Numbered from the stretch's first letter, positions 1 through 10,598 are shown. The stretch is 64,000 bases of DNA from Mycobacterium montefiorense (GCF_003112775.1 NZ_BFCH01000001.1:159632-223631); one strand, 5' to 3'. Numbers and translations are program-made. Notes: generated from the sequence alone by a model not told the origin.

Positions 1-759
1 TTCACCTCGCCCCACCCGGCCGAATTCACCGACGACGTCATCGAGGCAATGGCGCAGACACCCAATGTCTGTCCCGCCCTGCATATGCCGCTGCAGTCCG
101 GATCCGACCGGATGCTGCGGGCGATGCGGCGCTCCTACCGCGCCGACCGCTACCTCGGCATCATCGACCGGGTTCGCGCGGCCATGCCGCACGCGGCCAT
201 CACCACCGACCTCATCGTCGGATTCCCCGGCGAGACCGAAGAGGATTTCGCGGCCACCCTCGACGTGGTGCGCCAGGCGCGGTTCGCGGCGGCGTTCACC
301 TTCCAGTACTCCAAACGTCCCGGCACCCCGGCTGCCGAACTCGACGGACAGCTGCCGAAAGCCGTTGTGCAGGAACGTTATATGCGGCTGATCGAACTGC
401 AGGAACAGATCTCACTGGAGGGCAATCGCGAGCTGATCGGTCAGCGGGTCGAATTGCTGGTTGCCACCGGCGAAGGTCGTAAGGACGCTCGCACGGCCCG
501 CATGACCGGGCGGGTGCGCGACGGACGGCTGGTGCATTTCGCCGCGGATACCGCGGTGCGGCCCGGCGATATCATCACCACGGCGGTCACCGGGGCCGCG
601 CCGCACCACCTGATCGCCGATGCCGGCATCCTGACCCACCGCCGCACCCGAGCCGGTGACGCACATGCTGCCGGACAACGCCCACGCGGTATCGGTCTGG
701 GCATGCCAGGCATCGGGCCTGCCGCCGAACCAGTCGAATCCCTTGGATGTGCCCGATGA
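1..759 (+). CDS. miaB: tRNA-2-methylthio-N6-dimethylallyladenosine synthase MiaB, C-terminal part
   Basis: This is the last 252 codons of a gene that enters the window already open. MiaB is a radical SAM enzyme that adds a methylthio group to i6A37 of tRNAs reading UNN codons. The visible part has the end of the radical SAM barrel (PLQSGSD, then [12 protein letters not shown] at about residues 66-77) and a C-terminal TRAM RNA-binding domain from about residue 130. The two iron-sulfur cysteine clusters lie upstream of the window. The enzyme that makes its substrate, MiaA, is encoded about 5 kb downstream on the same strand. The stop overlaps the next start as ATGA, which suggests translational coupling. 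Confidence 0.95.
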   Translation, partial: FTSPHPAEFTDDVIEAMAQTPNVCPALHMPLQSGSDRMLRAMRRSYRADRYLGIIDRVRAAMPHAAITTDLIVGFPGETEEDFAATLDVVRQARFAAAFTFQYSKRPGTPAAELDGQLPKAVVQERYMRLIELQEQISLEGNRELIGQRVELLVATGEGRKDARTARMTGRVRDGRLVHFAADTAVRPGDIITTAVTGAAPHHLIADAGILTHRRTRAGDAHAAGQRPRGIGLGMPGIGPAAEPVESLGCAR

Positions 760-1391
760 CGAAAGAACACACCGACTATGACGCCCTGCGAGCCGAGATC
801 GAGGCCGCAGAACGCCGGGTAGCACGCGAGATCGACCCGGGCCCACGGGCATTCGTCGTCGCGATCCTGGTGTTCGTGTTGCTGGGATCGTTCATCCTGC
901 CGCATACCGGTCATGTCCGTGGCTGGGATGTGCTGTTCAGCAGCCACGGCGCCGGTGCCGCCGCGTTGTCGCTGCCATCCAAGGTGTTCACCTGGCTGGC
1001 ACTGGTTTTCGGTGTGGGCTTCTCGATGGTGGCCTTGCTGACACGGCGCTGGGCGCTGGCCTGGATCGCGCTGGCAGGTACGTCGATAGCCAGCGCGACC
1101 GGGCTCTTGGCGGTGTGGTCACGCCAGACCGTTGCCGCCGGTCATCCCGGCCCCGGTATCGGGCTGTTCGTCGCATGGATCACCTTGATTCTGTTGACGT
1201 TCCACTGGGCCCGTGTGGTGTGGTCGCGCACGATCGTGCAACTCGCGGCCGAAGAGCAACGCCGACGCGTCAGTGCCGAGCAGCAGTCCAGGACGCTGCT
1301 GGAGACCCTCGGCGACGCGGACACTCCCGAGGGCCCCGTCGCCGAGAACCCCGACGCCGAGGCGCCGCCGGACCAGGCGGAGAACCGCTAG
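756..1391 (+). CDS. conserved four-helix membrane protein (Rv2732c-like)
   Basis: A 211-residue protein of unknown function found next to miaB in mycobacteria. It has a charged N-terminus of about 25 residues, then four hydrophobic segments, at roughly residues 29-48, 70-90, 96-115 and 130-150. The tail is polar, acidic and alanine/proline-rich and is probably cytoplasmic. The ATG at 756 is preferred because it overlaps the miaB stop (ATGA); a second ATG lies nine bases upstream. The gene ends four bases into the convergent DUF349 gene. No catalytic motif is visible. Confidence 0.8.
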   Translation: MTKEHTDYDALRAEIEAAERRVAREIDPGPRAFVVAILVFVLLGSFILPHTGHVRGWDVLFSSHGAGAAALSLPSKVFTWLALVFGVGFSMVALLTRRWALAWIALAGTSIASATGLLAVWSRQTVAAGHPGPGIGLFVAWITLILLTFHWARVVWSRTIVQLAAEEQRRRVSAEQQSRTLLETLGDADTPEGPVAENPDAEAPPDQAENR

Positions 1392-2722
1392 CGCTTCAGC
1401 GCATCAACGGCGGCCTGCGCCCACTGGCGCCATTGTTCGGCATTGGCCTGTGCCTCTTGGGCTTCTTTGGTCCGGCCGGCCGCGGCCGCCTTGCGGGCCT
1501 GCTGCTCGTAGTGCTCGGCGCGGGTCGCGAATTGTTCGGCCCGGGCCTGTGCCTCAGGGTCGGACCAATTCGCTTCACCGGCATCGCGCACCTTCTTTTC
1601 GACGGCGCGCAGTCGCCGCTCCAAGTCGGCCGACCGCTCCCGGGGCACTTTGCCGATCGCATCCCATTTGTCGGCGATCGACCGCAGTGCCGACCTGGCC
1701 GCTTCGTGATTGCTGGTGTCGATCTTCTCGGCCTCGGCCAGCAGCGCCTCCTTGGCGGTGGCGTTGCCCCGGAATTCATGGTCCTTCTCCGCCGTCGCGG
1801 CGTTGCGCGCGGTGAAGAACGCATCCTGGGCGGCCTTGAAGCGGTGCCACAGGGCGTCGTCGACTTCCCGGGTCGCCCGCCCCGCCGCTTTCCATTCGGT
1901 CAGCAGCTTTCGGAATTCGGCGCTGGTGCCCGCCCAGTCCGTCGAGTCGGACATCTCCTCGGCCCGCTCGCAGAGCCGTTCCTTGGACTGCCGCACGCCC
2001 GCGCGCTCGCGGTCCAACTCAGCGAAGTGCGAACCCCGCCGCCGGTTGAACGCCTCGCGCGCTGCCGAATAGCGCTTCCACAGCGCGTCGTCGACCTTTC
2101 GGTCCAGACCGGTGACCGTCTTCCACTCGTCGAGAATCTCGCGCATCCGGTCGCCGGCGACCTTCCAATGCGTCGAGTTGGTGGCCAGGTCCTCGGCCTC
2201 CGCGGCCAGTGCCTCCTTGCGTGCGGTCTGCGCGGTCCGGTGCTCGTCGCGGCGGGAACGATCGGCGGCGACCGTGGCGTCGGCGTGCTCCACCAGGATG
2301 GTCAGCCGGCCCGCGAGCGCATCGATGTCGCCCAGCACGGAGGCCGTCGGCAACGTCTCGGCCAGTGCGGAGGCGTTGGCTTTGATCTTGCGCGCGTCGC
2401 CGCTTCCGGAGGCCAGCCGCTCTTCCATCAGCGTGACCTCGGTGCTCAGGTCCTCGAACCGCCGACCGAAGTGAGCGAATGCGGCCTCACGGTCGCCGGC
2501 CTGCCAGGAGCCGATGATGCGTTCGCCGGATGAGCTGATCAGCCACACCGTGCCATCGTCGTCGACGCGGCCGTACTGGTGCGGATTGCTGGCCGGGGGC
2601 AACACCAACGGGTGGGCGCTGGGTCGTGCTGTCGGCCCAGGCCCTGGCCGCGGGCCCGGGCGTGGACCAGGACGTGGTGTCGGCTTGGCAGCGTCGCTGG
2701 AGCGGGGCGCGTCATCGGTCAT
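1388..2722 (-). CDS. DUF349-repeat coiled-coil protein (Rv2731-like)
   Basis: A 444-residue, highly charged, mostly helical protein. After a proline-rich N-terminus (repeated PGPRPGP around residues 17-30) there is a short beta-rich domain at about residues 50-85. Several repeats of about 70 residues follow, each with the WK.AG...DDALW pattern typical of DUF349 (for example [19 protein letters not shown]). The C-terminal 80 residues are a likely coiled coil rich in Ala, Glu and Gln. The molecular role is not known. The start is the ATG at 2722; an in-frame ATG 14 codons upstream would only add an arginine-rich leader. The gene converges on the preceding membrane-protein gene. Confidence 0.85.
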   Translation of the reverse strand: MTDDAPRSSDAAKPTPRPGPRPGPRPGPGPTARPSAHPLVLPPASNPHQYGRVDDDGTVWLISSSGERIIGSWQAGDREAAFAHFGRRFEDLSTEVTLMEERLASGSGDARKIKANASALAETLPTASVLGDIDALAGRLTILVEHADATVAADRSRRDEHRTAQTARKEALAAEAEDLATNSTHWKVAGDRMREILDEWKTVTGLDRKVDDALWKRYSAAREAFNRRRGSHFAELDRERAGVRQSKERLCERAEEMSDSTDWAGTSAEFRKLLTEWKAAGRATREVDDALWHRFKAAQDAFFTARNAATAEKDHEFRGNATAKEALLAEAEKIDTSNHEAARSALRSIADKWDAIGKVPRERSADLERRLRAVEKKVRDAGEANWSDPEAQARAEQFATRAEHYEQQARKAAAAGRTKEAQEAQANAEQWRQWAQAAVDALKR

Positions 2723-2967
2723 GCGCTCGTCACCTACCCTTCGCGCGGTCACATTCCCGCGCACCTGCCGCGCGTAGCGGCACCCGTTCGGTCGGGAGAC
2801 CTGCTGCCATCAACAGCTGCTCCGTCACCGATTCCAACAGTATTCAAGCAGCTTGGCGGGCTGTATGCCGCAACCTGATCGTCGTTGTTTGGACAGCCCG
2901 TTGTGGAACAGTGGTGCACGCAGCATTTTTACTCGTGAATCACGCTCGACTTGGAGAGAACCCGCAC

Positions 2968-3870
2968 ATGGACAAGGCCGATATCGCCGCGTTGCTCGCG
3001 TTGACTTCGGCGCTGTGCGTCGCGATCGGCGACGTCCTCCAGCAGCGTGCGACGCACCGGATTACCGACACATCGCTTGGCCTGCCGCAGCTGTTCGCCA
3101 AATTGGCCCGCAATCAACGCTGGCGATGGGGCGTCCTGATCCTGATCGGCAGCATCGTGTTGCAGGCGGCTGCGCTGGACCGGGGTTCGGTGCTGCTCGT
3201 GCAGGCGTTGCTGGTCCTGTCGTTGCTATTCGCACTGCCGATCAGCGCGAAATTGGCCCAGTGCCCGGTGAGTAGCCGGGAGTGGATTTGGGCCGTCGTG
3301 CTGACGGCGGCGGTCACCGTGATCGTCACGGTCGGCAACCCGCAGGCCGGCCATTCCAATGCATCACTTCAGACCTGGGCCTACGTGGCGGCGGTGCTGG
3401 GGCCGCTGCTGGTCGGGTCCATCGTGGCCGCCCGTATCCGGGGCGGCGCGCTCGCCGCGGTGCTGTTCGCCTTCGTCTCGGGTGCGCTGTGGGGGATCTT
3501 CGCGGTACTCACCAAGGGCGTTGTCCATCGGCTCGGCGAAGGTGGCTGGACAGTGTTCGCCAGCCCCGAGTTGTACGCCTGGCTTCTGGTCGCCATCGGC
3601 GGTTTCGGGTGGGAACAGTCGGCGTTCCGGGCCGGCGCGCTGACGGCGTCGATGCCGACCCTGCAGGTGTCCCAGCCGGTGGTGGCGGCTTTGCTGGGCG
3701 TCGTCGTCCTCGGCGAAACGCTGAACACCGGCCGCGGCGGAATGGTCGCCCTGATCGCAGCCGCGTTGGTGGTGGCGGCGGCCACCGCGGAGCTTGCCCG
3801 CGTCGATGCCGTCGCGACCGGTAAGGGCATCGACGCGGCGCTCGGTGGCGCCGTCGAGCAACCGGCGTAA
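2968..3870 (+). CDS. DMT-type integral membrane transporter, copy 1 (Rv2729c-like)
   Basis: A 300-residue polytopic membrane protein with about nine to ten hydrophobic helices covering almost all of the chain. The overall shape is that of the drug/metabolite transporter superfamily: a short start, paired helical halves, and a conserved E..AFRAGALTASMPTLQVSQPVV block near residues 215-240. The substrate is unknown. The ATG at 2968 is chosen because a GGAGAG ribosome-binding site lies about ten bases upstream and the hydrophobic segment starts at once. A homologous gene follows at 4326, so the two look like a tandem duplication; M. tuberculosis has one such gene here. Confidence 0.82.
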   Translation: MDKADIAALLALTSALCVAIGDVLQQRATHRITDTSLGLPQLFAKLARNQRWRWGVLILIGSIVLQAAALDRGSVLLVQALLVLSLLFALPISAKLAQCPVSSREWIWAVVLTAAVTVIVTVGNPQAGHSNASLQTWAYVAAVLGPLLVGSIVAARIRGGALAAVLFAFVSGALWGIFAVLTKGVVHRLGEGGWTVFASPELYAWLLVAIGGFGWEQSAFRAGALTASMPTLQVSQPVVAALLGVVVLGETLNTGRGGMVALIAAALVVAAATAELARVDAVATGKGIDAALGGAVEQPA

Positions 3871-4325
3871 TCCTCGCACCCGGCCCGGATAACAGTTCCA
3901 TTCCACCGTTGCTGGGGGCGTAGGGCGACGTCGCAGTGCCCGGTACGGTAATGGTGACAATTGGTGTTATTGGTACTTGTGGGGCTAGAGGGGGCACGTC
4001 AGGATGGCGGAGGGGAGGTCGTTGCGACGGCGGTTTCGTCCCGCGAAATAGTCGCGACGATGGCTGTCACAGAGCAAGCCGGGGCGGCGGCCGGGTGTCC
4101 GGCTGTGACACCATTGGGGGCGTTCTTCGGTCCTATCGAGCGTCAGCATCCAGCCACAGCCGTGTCATAGGTTGTACATAGGTTCGTGAACTACGTATTG
4201 CGCAGGACCGTTTCTTCGGAAAGCAGCGCGTGTCGCGCACGCAACGGAAACGGTTTTGAAACGGGTAGCGAATACCCGCCGCAGATACTGGCCCTTGGGC
4301 CGCGACACCGGGGAGGAGGTCGCAG
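3871..4325. other. 455-base intergenic region between the transporter paralogues
   Basis: No convincing coding sequence is seen. The 3' part must hold the promoter and leader of the second transporter, whose start at 4326 is preceded by a strong purine-rich ribosome-binding site (GGGGAGGAGG, 4311-4320). Short open frames exist on both strands but lack good start signals and have unlikely compositions. Confidence 0.5.
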
Positions 4326-5261
4326 ATGACGAAAACGGACATCGCCGTTGTCCTCGCCCTGCTCGCCGCGTTCGCGTCGGCACTGGGCAACGTTGTCCGT
4401 CAGCGTTCAGCGCAGGAGATCACCGACAAACCGGTAGGCCACCTCGAGCTCTTCCGGATGTCGCTGCGCGACACCAAGTGGTGGCTGGGGGCGGGCGGTG
4501 CCATCGGCAACTACGCGCTACAGGCCGCTGCGCTGACGCTGGGCTCCGTGATCATGGTGACGGCGTTGCAGGTCACCGCTCTGCTGTTTGCGTTGCCGAT
4601 CTACGCGCGGATGACCCGGCGCTCGGTCACCCGCTGGGAATGGACTTGGGCACTGCTCCTGGCCGCCGCCCTGGCGGTGGTGGTCATCGTCGGGGATCCG
4701 GATCCCGGAGCGTCGCGCGGGACGGTCGGAACTTGGATGGTGGTCGCTCTCGTGATGGGCCCGGCGCTGGTGTTCTGCGTACTGGGTGCGCGGATCTGGT
4801 CCGGCTCGGTGGCCGCGGTGCTGCTGGCGATCGTCGCCGGTTCGTCGTTGGCGTTGTTTGCGGTGCTGACCAAAGCCGTCGTCGAGGTCGTCGGAGAAGG
4901 CGTCGGTGCGCTGCTGGCCGCGCCCGAGTTCTACGCCTGGATCGCCGCCGCGCTTGCCGGCATGATCTTCCAGCAGTCGTCGTTCCGTGCCGGTTCGCTA
5001 ACCGCTTCGCTACCGACTTCCGTTGTGGCCAAGCCGGTGGTCGGTTCGATCCTGGGCATGGCGGTGCTGGGTGAGTACCTGGACTGCACCGGGCCGGCGA
5101 GGCTGGTGCTCGCGGCGGGGATCGTGGTGGTGGTCGTCGCGACCGTGGCGCTGGCCCGCGGCGAGGCCGCGACCATGTCGAGCAAGGTGGCGGAGAAACT
5201 GGCGAAAAAAGCCCTGCGGAAATCGGGGGAGATGCGGCTCGCCGAGGCGGAGTGCGGCTGA
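4326..5261 (+). CDS. DMT-type integral membrane transporter, copy 2
   Basis: A 311-residue membrane protein clearly related along its full length to the product of the gene at 2968. Shared landmarks are the D-I-A..LAL.A start, LQAAAL..GSV, ALLFALPI, FAVLTK and the FRAG.LTAS.PT block. It ends with a lysine-rich tail (KVAEKLAKKALRKSGE) that the first copy lacks. About nine to ten transmembrane helices are expected. The substrate is unknown. The start has a very strong ribosome-binding site, GGGGAGGAGG, five bases upstream. Confidence 0.85.
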   Translation: MTKTDIAVVLALLAAFASALGNVVRQRSAQEITDKPVGHLELFRMSLRDTKWWLGAGGAIGNYALQAAALTLGSVIMVTALQVTALLFALPIYARMTRRSVTRWEWTWALLLAAALAVVVIVGDPDPGASRGTVGTWMVVALVMGPALVFCVLGARIWSGSVAAVLLAIVAGSSLALFAVLTKAVVEVVGEGVGALLAAPEFYAWIAAALAGMIFQQSSFRAGSLTASLPTSVVAKPVVGSILGMAVLGEYLDCTGPARLVLAAGIVVVVVATVALARGEAATMSSKVAEKLAKKALRKSGEMRLAEAECG

Positions 5262-5327
5262 GGGTCCCGGGCGGACCGACTGGCCTGTTGGCCTAGCAGA
5301 CTTCGGCCCTTCAGTTAGTTTGGTGGC

Positions 5328-6014
5328 GTGCTGAGCGCCATCGCGATCGTTCCTGCCACGCCGCTGCTCGTTCCCGAGCTCACCGGGGCAGTGGCGGCCG
5401 AGGTGGCCGACCTGGCCACCGCGGTCTCGGCAGCGGCTGCCCTACTGCCGTCGCGGTGGGTCGCGATCGGAACGGGCGGCGCCGACGATGTGCTGGGCCC
5501 CAGCGGGATCGGTAGCTTTGCGGGTTACGGCGCCGACGTGCGGGTCCGGCTCTCGCCCCAGGACTCCGAGCCGGTGGCCGACTTCCCGCTTTGCGCGTTG
5601 ATCGCCGGCTGGCTGCGCGGCCAGGCCCGGCCCGAGGCCAGCGCGCAGGTACGGGTCTATCGCGGCGATCATGACGTCGACACCGCGCTTGGTCTGGGTA
5701 GACAGCTGCGCGTGGAGATCGACCAAGCGCCCGATCCGATCGGTGTGCTGGTCGTCGCCGACGGCGCGAACACGCTGACACCACGCGCGCCCGGCGGTTA
5801 TGACCCCGGCAATATCGATGCGCAGCGGGCCCTCGACGACGCACTGGCGAACGGCGACACCGCCGCCCTGACCCGGCTGCCGGAGCCGATCCTCGGCCGC
5901 GTCGCATTCCAGGTTCTGGCGGGATTGACCGAGCCGGGCCCGCGTGCGGCCAAGGAGCTGTACCGCGGCGCGCCCTACGGAGTGGGCTACTTCGCCGGAG
6001 CCTGGCAACCATGA
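5328..6014 (+). CDS. class III extradiol dioxygenase LigB-like domain protein (Rv2728c-like)
   Basis: A 228-residue alanine-rich protein that begins [20 protein letters not shown], a start typical of proteins with the LigB-like extradiol dioxygenase fold. Family membership is recognised from this start and from the conserved position before miaA. Whether it is an active dioxygenase is uncertain: the iron-binding histidines expected of a true LigB are not obvious. The GTG start at 5328 fits the family length (231 residues in M. tuberculosis). The stop overlaps the miaA start as ATGA, so the two are probably co-translated. Confidence 0.75.
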   Translation: MLSAIAIVPATPLLVPELTGAVAAEVADLATAVSAAAALLPSRWVAIGTGGADDVLGPSGIGSFAGYGADVRVRLSPQDSEPVADFPLCALIAGWLRGQARPEASAQVRVYRGDHDVDTALGLGRQLRVEIDQAPDPIGVLVVADGANTLTPRAPGGYDPGNIDAQRALDDALANGDTAALTRLPEPILGRVAFQVLAGLTEPGPRAAKELYRGAPYGVGYFAGAWQP

Positions 6015-6952
6015 GACCGCTGGCGATTATCGGGCCCACCGGCACCGGTAAGTCGCAGCTGGCCCTCGACGTCGTCGAGCAACTCAGCGGCGAGGTGGGC
6101 GCGGAAATCGTCAACGCCGACGCCATGCAGTTCTACCGCGGCATGGACATCGGGACCGCCAAGCTGCCCGTCGAAGCGCGCCGTGGCATCCCGCATCATC
6201 AGCTCGACGTCCTGCACGTCACGCAGACCGCGACCGTTGCCCGCTATCAGCGGGCCGCCGCCGCGGATATCGAGGCGATCGCGGCCCGCGGCGCGGTGCC
6301 GGTCATCGTCGGCGGGTCGATGCTCTATGTCCAATCGCTGCTCGACGACTGGTCGTTTCCCGCGACCGATCCCGTGGTGCGCGCGCGCTGGGAGCAGCGC
6401 CTCGCCGAGGTGGGGGTGGGCGAGCTGCACGCCGAGCTGGCCCGCCGGGACCCGGCCGCTGCCGCCGCGATCCTGCCCACCGACGGCCGGCGCACGGTGC
6501 GCGCGCTCGAGGTTGTCGAGCTCACCGGCCAGCCGTTCGCCGCGTCCGCGCCCCGCATCGGTGTTCCACGCTGGGGCACCGCCATTGTCGGACTGGACTG
6601 TGACACAACAATTCTTGACCAGAGATTGGCCCGCCGCACCGACAACATGTTCGAGCACGGCCTGGTCGGCGAGGTCCGTGCACTGCTGCGCGACGGCCTG
6701 CGCGACGGCGTCACCGCGTCGCGCGCGCTCGGCTACGCGCAGCTGATTGCCGCTTTCGACGCCGACGGCCCGCAAGCTTTGCAGGACGCGCAGGAGCAGA
6801 CGTACTTCGGTACCCGGCGCTACGTGCGCCGGCAACGGTCGTGGTTTCGGCGCGACCACCGGGTGCACTGGGTCGACGTGGGCGCCGCGACGGATGCCGA
6901 CCGCGCCCGGATCGTCGTGGACACCTTGCGAGCGTGGCGACACGTACCCTGA
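6011..6952 (+). CDS. miaA: tRNA dimethylallyltransferase MiaA
   Basis: A 313-residue enzyme that transfers the dimethylallyl group from DMAPP to N6 of A37 in tRNAs. The P-loop is at residues 8-15 (GPTGTGKS), followed by the [15 protein letters not shown] block that binds the substrate base region. A later R-[RY]-x-R-[RQ] cluster ([15 protein letters not shown]) near residues 268-282 is typical of the C-terminal RNA-binding face. Length is normal for the family. It overlaps the upstream LigB-like gene by four bases, and dapF begins four bases after its stop, so the three form one transcription unit. Its product is the substrate of MiaB, encoded earlier in the window. Confidence 0.96.
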   Translation: MRPLAIIGPTGTGKSQLALDVVEQLSGEVGAEIVNADAMQFYRGMDIGTAKLPVEARRGIPHHQLDVLHVTQTATVARYQRAAAADIEAIAARGAVPVIVGGSMLYVQSLLDDWSFPATDPVVRARWEQRLAEVGVGELHAELARRDPAAAAAILPTDGRRTVRALEVVELTGQPFAASAPRIGVPRWGTAIVGLDCDTTILDQRLARRTDNMFEHGLVGEVRALLRDGLRDGVTASRALGYAQLIAAFDADGPQALQDAQEQTYFGTRRYVRRQRSWFRRDHRVHWVDVGAATDADRARIVVDTLRAWRHVP

Positions 6953-6956
6953 ACAG

Positions 6957-7823
6957 GTGATCTTTGCTAAGGGCCACGGCACCCAGAACGACTTCGTGCT
7001 GTTGCCCGACGTCGACGCCGCCCTGCCGCTCACGGCGCCGAGGGTGGCTGCGCTCTGCGACCGGCGCCGCGGATTGGGTGCCGACGGAGTGCTGCGGGCG
7101 ACCACCGCTGGTGCCGCCCTGGCGGTCGGCGTGCTCGACCGGCTGCCCGACGGTGTCGGCGCGAACGATTGGTACATGGACTATCGCAACGCCGACGGGT
7201 CCACCGCGCAGATGTGTGGCAATGGTGTGCGGGTGTTCGCGCACTACCTACGCGCCAGCGGCCTGGAATCCCGCGACGAGTTCATCGTCGGATCGCTGGC
7301 GGGGGCGCGGATGGTCACCCTGCACCACGCCGACGCCACCAACGCCGACATCACCGTCGACATGGGCAAGGCCAACCGGCTGGGTACGGGGGAGGCAATA
7401 GTCGACGGCAGGCGTTTGCGCGGGCTGGCGGTCGACGTCGGTAATCCGCACCTGGCATGCCTGGACGCAGCGCTGAGCGATGACGAGCTTGCCGCGCTGG
7501 ATGTCGGTGCGCCGGTGCACTTTGACCGCGCGCAGTTCCCCGAAGGTGTGAACGTCGAAGTGCTCACCGCGGCCACCGACGGCGTGGTGCGGATGCGGGT
7601 CCACGAGCGGGGGGTGGGCGAAACCCGCTCGTGCGGAACCGGAACGGTCGCGGCCGCGGTGGCCGCGCTCGCCGATGCCGGGGCCGACACCGGCACGCTG
7701 ACCGTCCGCATACCCGGCGGCGACGTCGTCGTCACCGTCACCGATGCCACTAGTTACCTGCGCGGGCCGTCGGTGCTGGTGGCACATGGCGAAGTGAGCG
7801 AGGATTGGTGGCACGCCCAATAA
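6957..7823 (+). CDS. dapF: diaminopimelate epimerase DapF
   Basis: A 288-residue enzyme converting LL- to meso-diaminopimelate, the precursor of lysine and of the peptidoglycan cross-link residue. The two catalytic cysteines are visible: C87 in MCGNGVR and C226 in ETRSCGTG. The N-terminus [14 protein letters not shown] is also diagnostic. The start is the GTG at 6957, four bases after the miaA stop, and it gives the usual family length (289 residues in M. tuberculosis). Confidence 0.96.
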   Translation: MIFAKGHGTQNDFVLLPDVDAALPLTAPRVAALCDRRRGLGADGVLRATTAGAALAVGVLDRLPDGVGANDWYMDYRNADGSTAQMCGNGVRVFAHYLRASGLESRDEFIVGSLAGARMVTLHHADATNADITVDMGKANRLGTGEAIVDGRRLRGLAVDVGNPHLACLDAALSDDELAALDVGAPVHFDRAQFPEGVNVEVLTAATDGVVRMRVHERGVGETRSCGTGTVAAAVAALADAGADTGTLTVRIPGGDVVVTVTDATSYLRGPSVLVAHGEVSEDWWHAQ

Positions 7824-7869
7824 TTCGGATGCACGCGCTGGATTTGGCGTGCACTATTGCTAATTGCCT

Positions 7870-9309
7870 ATGACACACCCTGAAACTCCGTACCGCGATC
7901 AGCCAGGCGGCCGTCCCGTTGCCGAGCCCAGCGTCGGCGAGCTAGCCCTTGAAGATCGATCGGCGCTGCGCCGGGTGGCCGGGCTGTCGACCGAACTCGC
8001 TGACATCTCCGAGGTTGAATACCGGCAGCTGCGTCTGGAACGCGTTGTGCTGGTGGGGGTGTGGACCGAGGGCAGCGCGGCCGACAACCAGGCGAGCCTT
8101 GCCGAGCTGGCAGCCCTGGCCGAGACCGCCGGCTCGCAGGTGCTCGAAGGCCTGATCCAGCGCCGCGACAAGCCCGACCCGTCGACCTACATCGGCTCGG
8201 GCAAGGCGCAGGAGTTGCGCGAAGTGGTCCTGGCTACCGGCGCCGACACGGTCATCTGCGACGGCGAGTTGTCGCCGGCGCAGCTGACCGCGCTGGAGAA
8301 GGCCGTCAAGGTCAAGGTCATCGACCGCACGGCGCTGATCCTGGACATCTTCGCCCAGCACGCCACCAGCCGGGAGGGCAAGGCGCAGGTATCGCTGGCC
8401 CAGATGGAGTACATGCTGCCGCGGTTGCGCGGCTGGGGTGAGTCGATGTCCCGGCAGGCCGGTGGCCGCGCCGGCGGCAGCGGCGGCGGGGTGGGCCTGC
8501 GTGGTCCCGGTGAGACCAAGATCGAAACCGACCGGCGCCGCATCCGCGAGCGGATGTCCAAGCTGCGCCGCGAGATCAAGGACATGAAGCAGGCGCGCGA
8601 CACCCAGCGCAGTCGCCGGGTGCACAGCGACCTGCCGTCCATCGCGATCGTCGGCTACACCAACGCCGGCAAGTCCAGCCTGCTCAATGCGCTGACCGGG
8701 GCCGGGGTGCTGGTGCAGGACGCGCTGTTCGCCACCCTGGAACCCACCACCCGTCGCGCCGAGTTCGATGATGGCCGGCCGTTCGTGCTCACTGACACCG
8801 TCGGTTTTGTCCGCCACCTGCCCACCCAGCTGGTCGAGGCATTCCGCTCGACGCTGGAGGAGGTCGTCGACGCCGATCTGCTGGTGCACGTCGTGGACGG
8901 TTCCGACGTCAACCCGGTCGCCCAGATCAACGCGGTGCGCCAGGTGGTCTCCGAAGTGGTCTCCGACCACCACGGTGACCCGCCTGCAGAGCTGCTGGTG
9001 GTGAATAAGATCGACGCCGCAAGCGATCTGATGCTGGCCAAGCTTCGGCATGGGCTGCCCGGTGCCGTGTTCGTCTCCGCGCGCACCGGCGACGGGATCG
9101 ACGCGTTGCGCCGGCGGATGGACGAGCTCGCTGCTCCCACCGATACCGCCGTCGACGTGGTGATTCCCTACGACCGCGGCGACTTGGTGGCGCGTGTGCA
9201 CGCCGACGGCCGGGTCCAGCAAGCCGAGCACAAGCCCGACGGCACCCGGATCAAGGCTCGGGTTCCCGAGGCGCTGGCCGCGAGCCTGCGGCAATTCGCC
9301 ACGGACTAG
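7870..9309 (+). CDS. hflX: GTPase HflX
   Basis: A 479-residue ribosome-associated GTPase, known in other bacteria to split stalled or stress-inactivated 70S ribosomes. The N-terminal HflX domain contains the YIGSGKA and DGELSPAQ signatures. A glycine-rich linker (RAGGSGGGVGLRGPGETK) follows, then the G domain: G1 GYTNAGKSS at about residue 262, G3 DTVGF at about 309 and G4 NKID at about 379. The ATG at 7870 is preferred to the TTG two codons upstream. It lies 46 bases after dapF on the same strand. Confidence 0.95.
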   Translation: MTHPETPYRDQPGGRPVAEPSVGELALEDRSALRRVAGLSTELADISEVEYRQLRLERVVLVGVWTEGSAADNQASLAELAALAETAGSQVLEGLIQRRDKPDPSTYIGSGKAQELREVVLATGADTVICDGELSPAQLTALEKAVKVKVIDRTALILDIFAQHATSREGKAQVSLAQMEYMLPRLRGWGESMSRQAGGRAGGSGGGVGLRGPGETKIETDRRRIRERMSKLRREIKDMKQARDTQRSRRVHSDLPSIAIVGYTNAGKSSLLNALTGAGVLVQDALFATLEPTTRRAEFDDGRPFVLTDTVGFVRHLPTQLVEAFRSTLEEVVDADLLVHVVDGSDVNPVAQINAVRQVVSEVVSDHHGDPPAELLVVNKIDAASDLMLAKLRHGLPGAVFVSARTGDGIDALRRRMDELAAPTDTAVDVVIPYDRGDLVARVHADGRVQQAEHKPDGTRIKARVPEALAASLRQFATD

Positions 9310-9378
9310 CCACCGTGGTTGACGAGGTCTGCTAGCCGCCGCGAGGTGCCGTCAGGTCGGCCGCCGGGTCAGCTGCCG

Positions 9379-9396
9379 ACCAACCGTCTGGTTGGT
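9379..9396. promoter_or_regulatory. perfect palindrome in front of fadE20, probable TetR-type operator
   Basis: The site reads ACCAACC, four spacer bases (GTCT), GGTTGGT, so the two seven-base arms are perfectly complementary. It lies 42 bases before the fadE20 start and directly abuts a TATATG stretch that could be a -10 element. Palindromes of this size in front of acyl-CoA dehydrogenase genes are usually TetR-family operators; which regulator binds is not known. Confidence 0.6.
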
Positions 9397-9437
9397 ATAT
9401 GTTGGGCGACAGAGTTCCCGTTGGCCGGAGGTTATCC

Positions 9438-10598
9438 ATGAGCAGCGCAATCAGGTACCAACGCACACTGTTCGAACCCGAGCATGAATTGTTCCGCGAG
9501 TCCTACCGGGCCTTTCTCGAGCGCCATGTCGCGCCGTACCACGACGAGTGGGAGAAGGCGAAAATCGTCGATCGTGGCGTCTGGCTTGAAGCCGGCAAGC
9601 AGGGATTCCTCGGCATGGCGGTGCCCGAAGAGTATGGCGGCGGCGGCAATGCCGACTTTCGGTACAACACGATCATCACCGAGGAAACCACCGCCGGGCG
9701 TTATAGCGGGATCGGCTTTGGACTGCACAACGACATCGTCGCGCCGTATTTGCTGGAGTTGGCTAACGAAGAGCAGAAGCAACGCTGGTTGCCAAAGTTC
9801 TGCACCGGGGAACTGATCACCGCGATCGCCATGACCGAGCCGGGCACCGGCAGTGACTTGCAGGGCATCAAGACTCGTGCGGTCAAGCAGGGCGATCACT
9901 ATGTGCTCAACGGCGCAAAGACGTTCATCACCAACGGAATCAACTCCGACCTGGTGATCGTGGTGGCCCAGACCGATCCCGAGAAGGGCTCGCAGGGCTT
10001 TTCGCTGCTCGTCGTCGAACGCGGCATGGAAGGCTTTGAGCGGGGCCGACATCTGGACAAGATCGGACTGGAAGCGCAGGACACGGCGGAGTTGTCGTTC
10101 ACCGACGTCAAGGTTCCGGCCGAAAACCTGCTGGGGGATGAGGGCAAGGGCTTCATCTACCTGATGCAGAACCTGCCGCAGGAACGGATCTCGATCGCCG
10201 TCATGGCGGCCGCGGCGATGCAGCAGGTGCTTGATCAGACGCTGCAATACACCAAGGAGCGCAAAGCCTTTGGAAAGCCGATCGGCAGTTTCCAGAACAG
10301 CCGGTTTGTGTTGGCCGAGCTGGCAACCGAGGCCACCGTGGTGCGCATCATGGTCGACGAGTTCCTCCGGCTGCATCTGGACAAGAAGCTGACGGCCGAG
10401 CAAGCGGCAATGGCCAAGTGGTACTCCACCGAAAAGCAGGTGCACCTGATCGACCGTTGCCTGCAGCTGCACGGCGGCTACGGCTACATGCGCGAATACC
10501 CCGTGGCGCGTTCCTATCTCGACGCCCGGGTGCAGACGATCTACGGCGGCACAACCGAGATCATGAAGGAAATCATCGGGCGCGGCCTCGGCGTTTGA
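9438..10598 (+). CDS. fadE20: acyl-CoA dehydrogenase FadE20
   Basis: A 386-residue flavoenzyme that introduces the alpha-beta double bond into acyl-CoA thioesters. Signatures are the GMAVPEEYGGGG loop near residue 60, AMTEPGTGSDLQGIKT (FAD and substrate contact, about residue 130), RKAFGKPIG, and QLHGGYGYMREYPV near the end. The C-terminal motif is IYGGTTEI. Medium-chain enzymes have a catalytic Glu at the first Gly of this GGT, so the base is probably elsewhere, as in long-chain and isovaleryl-type enzymes. The ATG at 9438 follows a GGAGG site and gives the same length as the M. tuberculosis protein. Confidence 0.93.
   Translation: MSSAIRYQRTLFEPEHELFRESYRAFLERHVAPYHDEWEKAKIVDRGVWLEAGKQGFLGMAVPEEYGGGGNADFRYNTIITEETTAGRYSGIGFGLHNDIVAPYLLELANEEQKQRWLPKFCTGELITAIAMTEPGTGSDLQGIKTRAVKQGDHYVLNGAKTFITNGINSDLVIVVAQTDPEKGSQGFSLLVVERGMEGFERGRHLDKIGLEAQDTAELSFTDVKVPAENLLGDEGKGFIYLMQNLPQERISIAVMAAAAMQQVLDQTLQYTKERKAFGKPIGSFQNSRFVLAELATEATVVRIMVDEFLRLHLDKKLTAEQAAMAKWYSTEKQVHLIDRCLQLHGGYGYMREYPVARSYLDARVQTIYGGTTEIMKEIIGRGLGV

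Noticed and set aside
1115..2533. Long open frame on the plus strand opposite the DUF349 gene
   Set aside because: It is an antisense shadow: high GC keeps the opposite frame open, the translation is rich in Gly, Pro and Arg without domain patterns, and the minus-strand gene has clear family repeats.
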